The notes below the pieces were generated by a model. The model did not search any database. It was not told where the DNA came from and saw nothing but the letters and a program-made list of their open reading frames with translations. From the NCBI GenBank assembly GCA_014904845.1, contig MU119316.1, positions 104,264 to 168,263 on the forward strand: a stretch of DNA of 64,000 nucleotides. The letters run 5' to 3'. This stretch comes from Acephala macrosclerotiorum. Taxonomy: Eukaryota > Ascomycota > Leotiomycetes > Helotiales > Mollisiaceae. Positions 12,757 through 25,469 of this stretch are shown here, piece by piece. The first letter of the stretch is position 1. The number at the start of each line of letters is the position of its first letter. The position numbers were made by a program, and so were the translations under genes.

Positions 12757-12758
<2 letters not shown>

Positions 12759-14075
12759 TTTTTTCTTTTTTTTAAATCAAAAAAAGAACTTTAAATAATA
12801 TTAAAACAATTATTCGAAAGTCATAATAATGATCGTTATTATAATTTTTCTTTGTATAATTATTATCGATTTTATCTCAAAATATAAATAGACTTTTGAA
12901 ATCGGTATTTAATTACAAATACAACAAAAACGAATAAAGTATCGAATAAAGGATTTTAACGTCGTTTATTTCGTCGTAGAATATTAGTTTTCAATTTAGT
13001 AAATCGAGAGACTTTTTTTATTTACTATCGTTTACATTTTAAATTTTTCGACGTTTTATTTATTTTTTACTATTTCGTATATCGCTCTTCGCAATTATAA
13101 TAACAATTTTGCATATTAAATATAATTGCCTTTTTAAACAAATTATATTGTTTGCTTTATTAGGATTTTAGTCTTATTAAATGCGAGTTTAAAAAGATAT
13201 TTTAATAATAATCGAAATCGAGATTGTAATTTAACGATTAATCTCGTAAAAAGTTTTTAAAAAAGCACAAAACAATATTAATACTACAAAATCTCTTAGT
13301 AATTTAACGCAAGTTATTAATAATATAGCAAATTCTATTGTTTAAATATATACGCAAAGAATACTATTAATATACTTTCGTCAAATACAACAAAAATATA
13401 ATTGTCTCGATTTAAATCGCGCGTTTGTAAAACTTCGAATAATACTCAAAGAAAAAACATCTCTAGTAAATAGAATAAGAAACTAGTAACGTCGATAATT
13501 ATTCCGATTCACGTATTGACCACGCGATATTATTAGTATTTGATTAGAGATTAAAAGTTTTTTGATATTATAGTACGCTATTTCTTTTAATCAAGGAGCG
13601 AAGTAATATCGTCGATGACTAATTTCACTAGATACTTATCACGAAATTAGTTAGACTCAAATATCAAAAAAAGCTAAACAAGAAAATTTTAGCGACAAAA
13701 TCTAGTGAGAAGAATATTATATTAGAAGATGTGCAAAGTCATATAAAAAGTAAATAGAAATATAAAGAGACTTTCGCTGACTATAAGTAGTTCGATAAGA
13801 GAAATTATATTATCTATTAACAAATCGAGCAAAATATAATAGATGTAAATTTGACAATTACGAAATGTATTATTTTTCTTATTGGAAATAAATTCAAAGT
13901 CGACGAAAAACTAGTAATTATGCGAAATGAAGAATACTTAATAGAAAATAAAAAAATAATTCAATTGCAAAGATATATAGTCGTTGTAATTATCGATCAA
14001 AATTAATATCGTTCTTTATTAATTACGGACTTTTAAAGTTGAAAACTATTTTGCTTTTGCATTTGTGCGTTTTGA

Positions 14076-14400
14076 GAATCATATTTGTTAAATCGACTTC
14101 GCGTGAAATCTCGTTCTGTGAATAGTCATTGTGCGTTTTAATCGATTTGAAGTAGTTCGAAATTATATTTGTAAAATCGATTTTATATAAATTCTTTTTT
14201 CGTGAATTTCTATTGGAATTGCTCGAAATTATATTTGCGAGACTAGTTTTGTATGAACTCTTTTTTCGCGAACTTCTATTGTCTTTTTAAGTCTATCGAT
14301 TGTAATTGCTAAGAATTATTTATATTTATGTGAGATTTCGTGTTTTGCAATACAATCTATTGTTTTTCTTAGTCCGATAATAATTGCTATTGTATATTAA
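14076..14400. repeat. Degenerate tandem repeat, units of ~66-88 bp
   Basis: The motif GAAATTATATTTG (or GAATCATATTTG) begins units at 14076, 14159, 14225 and, weaker, 14313. Each is followed by a similar TTTTCGTGAATTTCTATT-type segment. Neither strand gives a clean frame. Confidence 0.5.
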
Positions 14401-15329
14401 TATATTCGAATATTGAAAGATTTTAATAATTCGAGAGTATTGATTGTAATAAGAAAATTAGTAAAGGCAATAATAATCGGCACACTATTGAAAGAGTAAT
14501 ATCGTCGGCGAATAGTAATCGTAATTCAATTCGAAGTAATTTTTGTGCAATAATATTCGATACAAAATTTAATTTCTTTTTTTTATTGCGTTGATTAATG
14601 TTTGATAAATCGAGATTTGCGATTAAAAAACTCGATGAAATCTTTGTATTCATTTATAATTAGTAGTAGTTTAAACAGTAGTAAATAATTACTACGAATT
14701 TTTCTTTCGCGTTCGAAATCTAAGCAAATAAGAAAACGAATCAAAGACGACACTTTTTATTACGTGCATTAGTAGAATGATAACAAAAGTAAAAAAAGAG
14801 AACAATACACGTAAAGATTAAAAAAACTTCTCTACAAACTCGATTAAAGCGATTTTTTTAAAGATTATTTGAACATTTTTGATCAGTGTAATCAGATCGT
14901 TGTTTGAAAGTGAATCGATTTCACGGAAAAGTTTGTAATCGTTTTGTTTTGTCGCGATACTAAATACTACAATTTCGTACTTTTTTCTATACTCAAAAAA
15001 AAGTTTCTTCGTTCGACTTTTGAGTTTCTTTTGACGACAAATTTCGAGTATTGATCGATAATGCTTTAATTTTTTCCAAGATTATTTTAGAGCGAAATAA
15101 AAAACGCTTTCAATTTAAAGTAAAGTAATATTAATAATTCGAAATTGAACGTAACGAATAGTTTCAAATAATGCATTACGTACTATATGAGGTTTTTTGA
15201 TAAACGCTATAGTTACTTTCAGATTTTCGTCAAACGAATTTTGAAATCTCAAAATAATTTTAATGGACGATCGAAATAGCGTTTTTATTTTCGTGAATAT
15301 AAAAAAATGAAAAACACAAATAAATCAAA

Positions 15330-15409
15330 CAATGACAAAAAGCGTTAAACAATGATAAGAAATTCTAGTCAATAGCAAAAAGCGCTAAACAATAATAAAA
15401 GTGTAAATA
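15330..15409 (-). repeat. 20-bp minisatellite array B, inverted relative to array A
   Basis: Units start exactly at 15330, 15350, 15370 and 15390. On the minus strand the unit at 15370-15389 reads TTTAGCGCTTTTTGCTATTG, 14/20 identical to the array A unit and with the same 20-bp period. The two arrays face opposite ways, 3.3 kb apart. Confidence 0.75.
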
Positions 15410-16356
15410 TTTGATCGCGCTAAAACTCGATCGTCAAAAAATTGAATCTTTACATTATTTTTGAGTGACTTTTGTTATTTCTATATGTATTACGCTACAT
15501 TGAAACACAAGTGCATTTTGTCGATTTTATTGTATATAGAAATAAAAGTCATCGAATTTGAAATGAAAATAATAGTAAAAGTATATTTAAAATCATAAGA
15601 GAAATATTTATTGAAAAAGAATTACATTTTCTACTAATTCAATTTGTCAATTTTTATCAAAATTATGTGTATAAAATAGAAAATAATATTAAGAATATTT
15701 ATCGCAATTGCGATCAATTCGAATTTATTATTGTTTTAATTTAACTCGAATTCATCGATATTATATTTCGAGAAATATCGAATTTATTGCAATTCTATTT
15801 CAACAAATCACATTACTTTGTCTAATTATACTAAGTTTGACCGCTAATTGCAAGTAATGTTTTTTGTAAAAAGACGACAAAGAAAATAAAATATTAATTC
15901 TTCGAGAATTAATCTATGACGCCAAAAAAGCAAAAAATATAAAACGGCAAAATCGGCGCCATGCTTGTTATTATTCTAAAAGTAGTTCGTTTTGACGATA
16001 TGAGTAATCGATACTACTCGTTCAAATAAAACGTACAAAAAATCGAATCGTAATCTTTTTACTCAATTGTACATTCTATCAACTTTTCAATTTCTACTTC
16101 TATTTACAGCGAACTTTGAATGACTTTTTCAATTAGTAGATTTTTTCATTCGTAATATTAAATATTAACTAGTAAAAAAAGATTTTTACATTATATTTTA
16201 TTAGTATTGATTAAAATTAAAACTTACAATAATCATTAGTAATTATCAGCAGATATATACATTCGCATGATATTTGCCTCTTCGTAATATTTGCAATAGC
16301 GATAATCTATAACAATTAAATAACTCGATTTATAACTATATACTAAATCTGTTGAA

Positions 16357-16584
16357 TTGTTTAAAAGTAGCGTTTTTTACTCAAATACAAATCTTTATTT
16401 CTTCCAAGAAAACATAGTATTACGAACGAATTTCAAAGTCCATAAGCTTATCAAGATTTCATTTCAACAACCGTTCTACAATAGAATTTATATTGCGAAT
16501 ATTTACATCGAAATAATTGATTTTAAAAAGTACGAAATCGTCGCACTAATAGAAATTGTTCTCATACAAAAACATTTTCTTTGA
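16357..16584 (+). pseudogene. Unassigned small open frame
   Basis: 75 codons, hydrophobic and aromatic, including HKLIKISFQQPFYNR. It starts on TTG and is followed by stop-rich sequence. It may be a remnant of a longer gene, but there is no recognisable domain and it could be chance. Confidence 0.2.
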
Positions 16585-16965
16585 AGACTAATAAACTCTA
16601 TAATACTCTACAGTAATTTAAACATGTAAAAATGTACTATCTATCTACTTTTATCATATTGAATACGTATAGACACTAATAATACAAAACTAATTATTTT
16701 AATAGTATCGAGACATATACTCAATACATTGTTATTTCTCTACAGACTACTATACAATTGAGTATAATGCATTATTCTTTACTTGTTTTGTAGAATTCGT
16801 GCGCTACTCATTTGCCTCGTAATTTATTAGTACTTTTTTTTTCGAGTGAATCGATATTTATACCATGCTTCCAATTGAATTAATACGTGAAATATATATA
16901 TAATTCTTAGCGCTAATTATTAATAGCTTCGAATCTTAAACTGTTTGTATTCTAAACGTATATAT

Positions 16966-17808
16966 TAAAAGCTTTGTTTCAAATTATTCAATATAAATAT
17001 CGTTTCTCGAGAAAATCTATTACAAAAGCATTTCAAAGAAACTGAATTCAATATTGAGTACATATTATCGATCTTTTGACAAGTATACTTTCAGTGGACT
17101 TTCTATGAAACAAATATTTACTCTGTGACGTCTGAATCGTTTTCAAACGACTCGCGAAAAAAAGTCGACCATATAATAAAAAGATACGATTTTAACTACT
17201 ATACTTTCACGGCGTTACTTTAAATCGAATGCAAACGCCCTATTAGTAGCGTACTAAAAATCGAAAATCAAGTACTAAATGCAATTTTGCGATACATAGA
17301 AACTAACGACTTGTTATAAATCTATACAATAACTACGATTGGTCTCTCGTTTCGTACTTGGATTGTCTCAAACGACACTAGAGCTTTTCAACCATTACAT
17401 AGCACTATAGTAATAGTAAACAAACGACAATACATCGAAACTAATACAAATAGTATTTACGAGTTTACAAAGACAATCGATCTAGTCAAAATCTAGACTT
17501 TTTTGCGATAAGCGCCCGTTGTACCAAGTCAATCTATAGAGAACTACTCCGCGGAAAACTATTTTGTGAAGAAATACTTCGTGAATTCATATGTAGAAAA
17601 GAATTCTAAGTAGTAAAAATTATTTTCTTATGTGACAACAGAAATTGAATCGCCGTATAGTGACAAAACGACTAAGAATACAAATAGTAAAAAAATTGAA
17701 CGCTATATAAAAGTCAATATAACAAGGATTACTCACAGTTTCCGTGCTAATAAATACATTTTCAAAAATAGTAAAAACTACAGAAAATCAACTATTAAAA
17801 ATAAATAG
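16966..17808 (+). pseudogene. Unidentified decayed gene, ~280 codons
   Basis: One frame continues across the whole stretch with few stops, for example at 17060, 17221 and 17299. Pieces that look like real protein include LLQKHFKETEFNIEYILSIF, then QVYFQWTFYETNIYSV, KKVDHIIKRYDFNYYTF, SFRTWIVSNDTRAFQPLH and ENYFVKKYFVNSYVEKNS. Composition is balanced with Trp retained in several places, unlike random AT sequence. An open frame at 17744-17944 in another phase may be its continuation after an indel. I do not recognise the family. Confidence 0.45.
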
Positions 17809-17944
17809 AAACAAATCCAATACAATGAAAACTAAATATAAGTATATCGTGGAAAAAAAACAACATACATTAGTAAAAGATTTAAATGATGTTTTGTTTA
17901 AAGTGCAAAGAAAAAAAGGCGTTATTACTAGTTTTTTTGAATAG

Positions 17945-19353
17945 AGTTCAATAGTTTTTCATTTTATCAATTTGAAATATTATATATTCAATAATTCTAC
18001 AAACAATTTCTATATTTCTAATCATTTCTCTACTCAATCGCACTGTGTTTTCATATTTATAACTTACTACAAATTTTAATTCCGCTCGTTCAATATAGTC
18101 CCTAGAGTAACGTTTGTTTTTACGAAGAGTTTACTTTTTGTTTTGAAAGTCTATTGATCGAATAATAAACACTATAGAAACGCTCTCTTAATTGTCGTTA
18201 TAGAGCAATTTACATCGACAATGTGAAAACGACCATTCTAAAGTTCTATTTCAAGAAACGTCAAATCAAAAAAAGAAATCGCGATCGGCAAATAAACACA
18301 TATCGATATATACAACAAACAGAAATCTTTTTTTCATCTCTTTAATATTTATATGCAATTTCCTAGTTTAATTAATTTCAATAGATTTAAACGCTTAGTT
18401 TAAACGGAATTGTTCTATACAAACTCAGTACTTGTTACTATAATAGAAAAGTATACCGATGATAAGTTTATAACAAATCGTTTTATCAATACATAAAGTG
18501 ATTTCTATTATATACTCCATAGAACAAAAAAAGTAAAACTACAATTCGTTGTATATTGTTTGAAAGTATAAAAATACAAAAACAAGCGATTTTAAATAAA
18601 ATTATAGTATTATTAACTCAATACGTTCAAAGTCTAAAAACTTGATTTAATTTACTACTAATATTGAATTCTATTCATTGAAGTATATTCGCGATCGATT
18701 CTTTGATAGAGTATAAATACGATTGAATTGATAGTCTTCTTTCGAGAACGGCGGTAATATATAGCATTTAAATAAAGTAATTCGTTCTCGATTGGTAATA
18801 AACTAAAAACATTCAAATTAATCATATAATCGGAGAATAGATTATTATTTTCTTACTATTAATACAAAAGAATTCAAACTAATATGCGTGAATTCGAAAC
18901 GTTTGCAAATCTTCGTTATATACTCGCTTTAATTAATAAGCATATATATTCAAACTATTGAATAGTCAAAGAAAGAATCGATTTCCTTGTAAAAAGAGAA
19001 ATCCATATTCTGACCATGCACATATACGGTAGTAGTGCTCACTCTATTTGTAGTCACAGAGTATTCGATTGTGTATAAGGCATTGCATTCGAAAAAGAAC
19101 ATCCGAAGACTACTCGATGCATTCTGTGAGCGTTAAAAGTTTGCAAAATCAATAATTGTAATAGTAAATACGGAAATTGACTAGTAAATGTGAGCGTACG
19201 AAATAGTACTTTATTCTTTGCTAATAAAGAAATTCTTGATTTTCAATCTTTGATCTGATATTAGTCTCTATAAAATGCGACAATTTTTCTTGAATTCATA
19301 TCAGTTCTGATCGAGATCTTTGAGATATCGCAAAGCTCGAAAAACTGTCTCTA
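17945..19353. other. No gene recognised
   Basis: AT-rich RIP-type sequence without long frames, notable repeats or RNA genes. Confidence 0.5.
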
Positions 19354-20028
19354 CTATAGTCTTAGTATACTAAAATCGAACTTAAACAACTCATTTCCCG
19401 ACGAAGATATTTGTACGTATCTAATATCGAGATAATTTTCTCTAATGTGAATATTTCGAATATTGCGAGTTATTTGAGTATCAAGTAGAAACTTTTCTCT
19501 CGACTCGATTATCGATCGAGAAGCATTTCGCAGGCTTTTGATATAGCGAATACTATCAATTACAATATAGCAAATGTACACGTCTTAAGAAAAGTCAAAA
19601 ATAGAATTAATTGAATTATTCTGATTTGCTAGTTTTTGAGCGATAATAACTGCACATTTCCGTACAAGAAATCCAATTATCATTCGATATAGTTCATTAG
19701 AAAGCTCTTTTGCCCAGGAAACTTTTACTTTTTTCGTTAGAATCCGCAGTATACGATCCGTTCGCTGTCGTTCTTTAAGAACAGATGATCGAAAGCTGTA
19801 ATTTGTAGTGGCAAAAAACTTTGATAATACTGTGTAAAGTCTAAAATCGTAATACTTGCCATAAAAACAAGCGTTTCGACGACCACGAAACTCGCAAATA
19901 CTACGACAATACATATAGAATTTGATTTCGAAAATCTCGTTATCGTAGAAAGTCGTATTTCGAAAGAATAGAAATTCAAACGATATACGTCGATTATCGA
20001 TAATTGAAAACATGTAAATAAACGTCAA
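19354..20028 (-). pseudogene. Unidentified decayed frame, 224 codons with one internal stop
   Basis: The same frame runs from 20028 to 19354, broken only by TAA at 19585-19587, a likely former Gln codon. It includes YCRSICEFRGRRNACFYGKY, then VLKERQRTDRILR, VKVSWAKELSNELYRMIIGF and a C-terminal Ile/Arg-rich part (RNIRNIHIRENYLDIRYVQI). Five cysteines lie in the first 130 codons. It is one of the least damaged frames in the window. There is no credible ATG at its 5' end, so it is probably an internal part of a longer gene. Function unknown. Confidence 0.4.
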
Positions 20029-20459
20029 TAGATCATATTAAAAAGCGCATTTGCAACAATTAGTTCGTCTTTTTTTAACTCAAATTAGTATAGTCTATAG
20101 CGACGTTGTAAAATACAATAATATGAAGTATTATTTTCTTTTGCTATAGCGAGCAAATTAAAATAGTATGTATTAGCGCGAATATAAGTGAGAAAGATAT
20201 TGAAATGGTAAAGCGAGAAAAATATTAAAATAACGATACGAGAAAATATTTCATCTCGCTTAAAGCGCTAAATCTAAATAGTACTAGTACTAATTTACTT
20301 TTCTATACAGTAAATAAAGTTCACATTCTTTTCTCTCTTAAAACACGCAAATAGTAGATCTTCGAGGCACTTTCGATCAAAGTTCTTATCGGTAGTTTAC
20401 AATACTAAGAATGTCAAATTTGTAGTATACAGTAGAATCCAGTAATTCGCTATACTTTT

Positions 20460-20960
20460 CTAAGTTCTAACTCTTTTTTTTGGCCTTTTTCTCTTCTTGG
20501 GAGATAGAGTTTCATTAGAGCTATTATGATTTCTTTGTAAAACGCTATCGTTATATACAATATTTGTATTTATAGTACTATTATTATTATTATTGTCGTT
20601 TTTCTCTAGTTTCTCTTTATTTTTTTTACTCTTTTTTTCATTCTTTTTATCATTCTGATTTTCAGTCTTTTTATCATTAGTACCGCCTGCAAAACTCCTT
20701 TTATCCATTTCTATTATCTTTTCAATTACTAGCGTTTCTTTATTAGAAGACAGTTTACGCTTTGAATGTTTTGAATACTTGAATCTTCGAAGGACCAAAG
20801 CATTATCCATAGTCTTTTTTAGTACCGTCCAATTAATTTTCTACTCAGTGTAATAAAGTCTGTATTCCAATTCAAATCTCATTCATCTATACAATATTCT
20901 AGCGCCAATTGCATTCACAGTTTAGTATGCATATAAATAGTAGCGCCAAGTTCACTACTT
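20460..20960 (-). pseudogene. Unidentified decayed gene with Lys/Asn-rich C-terminal tail
   Basis: The frame begins upstream of 20810 with a readable stretch around ARILYR-stop-MRFELEYRLYYTE-stop-KINWTVLKKT and continues without a stop from ATG at 20808-20810 to 20460 (116 codons). The tail is strongly basic and low in complexity: KKTENQNDKKNEKKSKKNKE, an Asn run, then SPKKRKRPKKRVRT. Such a tail suggests a nuclear protein, but the domain is not recognised. It may be the C-terminus of a transposase or a DNA-binding cargo protein. Confidence 0.4.
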
Positions 20961-22121
20961 TTCTTCTAGTATAAAAATCGTATAATCACAGAATTCATTA
21001 TTAGATTTCCTTGGAAATCAGATAAAGAAAAAGTAGTTTATTTGTATGATAGTATGTCGTTCTAAGTGAAAATCAGTTTCTAAGCTTTACAATAAGAATC
21101 GAGTAAAACTTACTAGTCATAATATTTAGCTATTTAAGATTACAATTTCGAAAGTCGATGTTTTTGAGCTTTAAATGATCAAGAGAACTTCGAATAATTA
21201 ATAAAAATTGTAATTAATAATAGAAAAAGAGTTTTCATAAAACTTTGTTTGTTTTTAAGAAAAGTACTGTGTAATACAGAAAGCCTTGCTTAGCTCGATC
21301 AAGTAATTCTAACTTGTGTAACTCTGGCCTAGTAATAATAGAGTCTTATATTATTCATTTGAAAACAATGACTATAATTGTATTTGATCGTTGCGTTTTG
21401 AAGAAAGTAATAGTTCTCGTTGCGTTTAATTGTTGCGTTCTTGAGAAGACAAAACTTGAATAAAAACTGATCAAAAAATTGGTTTACTTTGACACGTGAC
21501 TAGTCTTATTTTATTACTCGGCAATTTGAGTTTCTTTTTCGCTTTCAGATTTAGAACGAAAGTCTACTTATTCAAATTCTATCGACTGCTTTTCAAATTT
21601 CTTTTTCAATACTGCGTTCTTGATTCTTATTTCTACTTCTGCGAAGTGTATTATCTATCGCACGATCTAGAAAAGGCTTTGCATTCTCATCTAGCGAAAT
21701 CTCAATATCGGTTATTTGCTGAGTCAATTGTTGTACTCTTTTTCGCAATTTAAATCAAAGTATCGCTTCAATAATCGCCAAAAGCATCGCCGTAGTAATA
21801 ATAGCTATAATAATCTTTCTCGGGTTTTTTAAGAACTGATTATCAATATATTCAATAGACTACGAGTAGTAGTCCGATTTGATAGTAATATAAATCTCGA
21901 GACTTATATAGAGAAAAAAAATTACTCAATTCATATACTTTTCTATTAATCGTAGAATATGCTTTTATTTTATTAACAACTATACTACGAAACACTACAC
22001 GCCGAGCAAAATGTAGTATACAATCACATAAACAACTATTTCTGCGTTTTTCGTTTGCGAAAACAGAAGTACATATATTTCGATATTATTTTCTTTATTT
22101 ATTATAGTAATAATCGAGACT
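20961..22121. other. No gene recognised
   Basis: An 85-codon plus frame at 21496-21753 is Phe/Leu-rich (including SHDLEKALHSHLAKSQYRLF) but has no known match and no flanking continuation. Otherwise AT-rich sequence. Confidence 0.4.
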
Positions 22122-23220
22122 TTGAATATACTCTTTATACTCGCAATTCTCGATTTCTTCGCTTTTTCTTTTTTTTCGATAAAGAAAACAATCTCGAGTA
22201 ATTTTTATACTTCGAGTAATATAAATAAAAAATCGAGAAAACCAATCGATTCAAAGAAAAAAGCGAGTAAAACGCCAAATTTGATTATACTAATAATTAC
22301 GATTATCGTAAAATCGAGATATTAATCGATAGTAATTTTGAAAAGAGAGAAAATAGCGCTAGTAATTGCTTCGACGAAGAAAATTACGAAAACGAAAAAG
22401 TCGTCGATATTGATTATAGCGAAAGTACTGTATACTGTTTCTATTGATTTATCGAATTGCATAATAGTAGTATTAACGAGATCGATTATCAGTTTACAAT
22501 TTGGCGATCGAAAGAAGGAAAAGCGTTCGCGAAATAGAGTTACGAGAAAACAGTTTTAAGCGATTGTATTTCTAGCACATAAACAACAAACAGAAAATAT
22601 TGAGAAAACGTATAGAAAAAAGTTTAATCGATTGAAATTTGAAGAATATTGTTTAATTGTTGAGAGATATAGACGTGAACATGTGAACGTATAAGTGCAA
22701 AGAAGATTGCCGTCGTAATAGTCTCACAATCGACCTTGTAATTTGGTCTGAGACTCGGATCGAGTGACTACGCAGAAAAGTGAAACTAAAATAATTGAGT
22801 GCATGCGATTAGCGCATATAGAACTTCGCGTTTTAATTGAAACTTCAATCATTTTTTCATTTTACAATCAAGATCTCGCTTAGATACTTGCTCAAGTTAT
22901 CGATCTATCACTATATCAAATACCGATTTTGACAAGGAATAAGTATACGTTATTTATCGCGAAGTTTTTAAAAATATATTCGCAAAACTAAAAAAACAAA
23001 GTAAAATTCGCAATATAATAAAAAAGTACAAAAATCACTATCAAACAAAAAATAGACTGAATTGAGAGTCTTGTTATATCTCTTGCAAAAAGCGTTTATC
23101 AACTTTTTAAAGATTGTAGTGCGCTTGATTCTAAAGAAAACTTTATTGTTATTATTGATTACTTTGATATTCAAATATTCTCAATCCAGTGCTTAAAAAA
23201 CATTATTGTCGATAGTAATA
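22122..23220 (+). pseudogene. Unidentified decayed gene, ~365 codons
   Basis: One frame spans the stretch with about a dozen stops, nearly all TAA or TAG where Gln would fit. The first ~145 codons are Ser/Lys/Ile-rich and look like a disordered region whose Thr, Pro and Ala codons have been shifted to Ile and Leu. The second half is more protein-like: KTYRKKFNRLKFEEYCLIVE, RYRREHVNV, RPCNLV, then ECMRLAHIELRVLIETS and QILAQVIDLSLYQIPIL. No domain is recognised. Confidence 0.42.
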
Positions 23221-23959
23221 ACTTATTATAACAATTGTTAATCGAGACTATAGAAATTCCGTATAAAGAGAGAAATAAAGCGAGCAAAAAGAGAGAAATA
23301 GCGAGACGAGAATTACTTAGAATCTGATTGTAAATACGCAAATAAATAGAGTTTTAAAATAGGACTTTATTTGAAGTACTGAGATTGCGACTTTTCTTCG
23401 AACTCTTTTACGAAGTATTTCTCCGCATGTGCGAAATATTGGCGACACTTTTCGAATACATAGAGAAGTGATAACGCAATTCGAATGACAATAGACATGA
23501 GTTCACATTCTAGTATAAAAATACCGATTGGTGCGAGATTATAATTTGATATGAATTCATATTTTGCTACAAGTAAGAAAATAATAAACATTCAATCGCA
23601 CTATCTCTATTTGCTTCTTTTTTTGCTTAGACTGTAATTTGATTTAATCAGAGATTTCCGTGAATCTAATTCTCTTTTCGCTTTCAGTCTCTCAACAGTC
23701 GATTATTCTCTCCCAGGGATTCTACTGAGTTCTCCACGTAAAAAATTCATATTTCGACTTTCATGCCTTAAAAAAAACTGGTTCTTTAATAAACTTCTTA
23801 GCGATAATAGTATCGAACTATTGAATCTTCGAGTGCGTTATCGTTGAATCTCTTTAGTAGTATTGCCCGCCAGCTCGTTCTTTGAATTAAAAAACTTTGA
23901 CTCAATATTTGCTACAATAATCGCTCTTTGATTTGATTAAAGAATATAATCGAAACAAA
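23221..23959. other. No gene recognised
   Basis: A 74-codon minus frame at 23367-23591 (VFEKCRQYFAHAEKYFVKEF) has balanced composition and may be a gene fragment. The 3' part of the neighbouring coiled-coil gene may extend into the right side of this stretch. Confidence 0.35.
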
Positions 23960-25469
23960 TCAGAAAATTATTAATTATTACTCGAGAAAAAAAAGACATA
24001 ATCGCACTAAACTCGTCGAGTCTAAGCACTTTTTGATCTAAAAGTAATTAAAGCGTCGTATCATATTTTTCATACTCGCTCTAATTGCTGTTTTGCTTAT
24101 TCTCAATAAATCTCTTTTTCGCGCTTTTTTGAATGTGTCTCTAGAGATCTACAGTATCTTGTAGAAGTTTTTCGAACTCGAATCGAAAATCTCTTTCGAC
24201 ATTTAAAGCAAAAAGTAATAAGTCAAGAAAGTCGACTATTTTGTTTATTATTGATTTCACGATACTCGTCATACGACTCTATTCAATTTTAGATTTGATA
24301 GTACTAAGTAATAGCAAACGAAAAATAGTTTTTTTGCGAGAATTTTCTTTGTAAAATTGATTTAATATTTTCTTAATCTCGTCGGATTTCGACAGATAAT
24401 ACTATCGAAAAATGTGACTATCGTATATCGTTGAAATGATTTTCTCGACTATAGTTATACGAAGATATTAAAACGCTATAGAATTAAACAAAAAGAATTT
24501 TCTTAGAATAAAATCGAGAAAATTGCACTAGTATAATTTCGCCGAAATATTCTTCTTGAAGTTTATTAGTATCGTAAAGAAGTTCGAATACTTGAAAGTG
24601 TTTACTCAAGTCAAGTTCTTACTCTCTATCAATTCAGTGAAAAAAAATCTTCTAATTAGTTTATAGTTTGTTTTCACAAAAACATTGAATTTGACGGTTC
24701 TATTAACGAGTTACTATAGATCTTTAAATAGATAATATACTCACAAATTATTGAGATCCAAGTTCTCCAATTTCAACTTTTGTCTCTTTTTTTGTAGTGT
24801 ACTTTTACAGTTCTTTATTCTCGTTCAAATTTCATCCAATTCGATCTCTTTTTTATCCAATTTCTCTATCACGCTTTCAAGCTTTTCTTGTAGTTTATGC
24901 AACTCATTTTAACGCTCTATCAATTACTGTTGAACGTTTGTAAATGTAGTCTCAAAAGCGTTAATTCTCTAGTTTGTCTAAACAAACTATAGTTTAAGTG
25001 CGACTATTTCGTTCTCGAGATTTTTTTGTTTACTCGTCTTAGTATTTTAGATTTTATATTCTTTTTCAAACTCTTTTTTCAATGTAATCTTGTCTAATTT
25101 GAGCGTTGCGTTCTTTGACTAAAGTATTACTTTCGCTGATTTGAGTTCTGCGATCTCATTGTTTTTAATCGATCGAAGTAACGCAATCTCGATCTCTTTA
25201 ATTGCGAGTTTTTCGTTCAAGACTCTGTTTTTATTCTTGATCTCACTAAAATCACTACTAATCTTCTTTTTATTAAAGATTTTTTTTAGAATAATATAAA
25301 GATTTTTTATATTTTCTGTATACGTTGATTCAATAAAAGATTTAAAAGATTCAATTTTGTTACTATCGCTATTTATATTTGCGCTTTTTAGTATTATATT
25401 AATACAACTCGAATTCAATAAATAGATTAAAACATAGAAAAAATAAATATTAATCGTTTGAAAAAACAA
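23960..25469 (-). pseudogene. Decayed coiled-coil protein gene
   Basis: The N-terminal ~235 codons (25469 to 24760) are in one frame and form a clear heptad-type coiled coil: EIKNKNRVLNEKLAIKEIEI, then KKEFEKEYKI, KLQEKLESVIEKLDKKEIEL and KNCKSTLQKKRQKLKLENLD. Stops fall at positions where Gln fits. After a less clear stretch, a helical region follows: SDEIKKILNQFYKENSRKK, TSIVKSIINKIVDFLDLLLF, ALNVERDFRFEFEKLLQDTV and RHIQKSAKKRFIENK. Length is roughly 500 codons. The architecture (long coiled coil, then alpha-helical C-terminal half) is seen in many fungal proteins of unknown function; I cannot name the family. Confidence 0.5.

Larger units (their letters stand above)
12048..16356. other. 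No gene recognised between and around the minisatellites
   Basis: Apart from the repeats listed separately, this is RIP-type AT-rich sequence. A 76-codon minus frame at 14423-14653 is the longest open piece and matches nothing I know. Confidence 0.45.
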
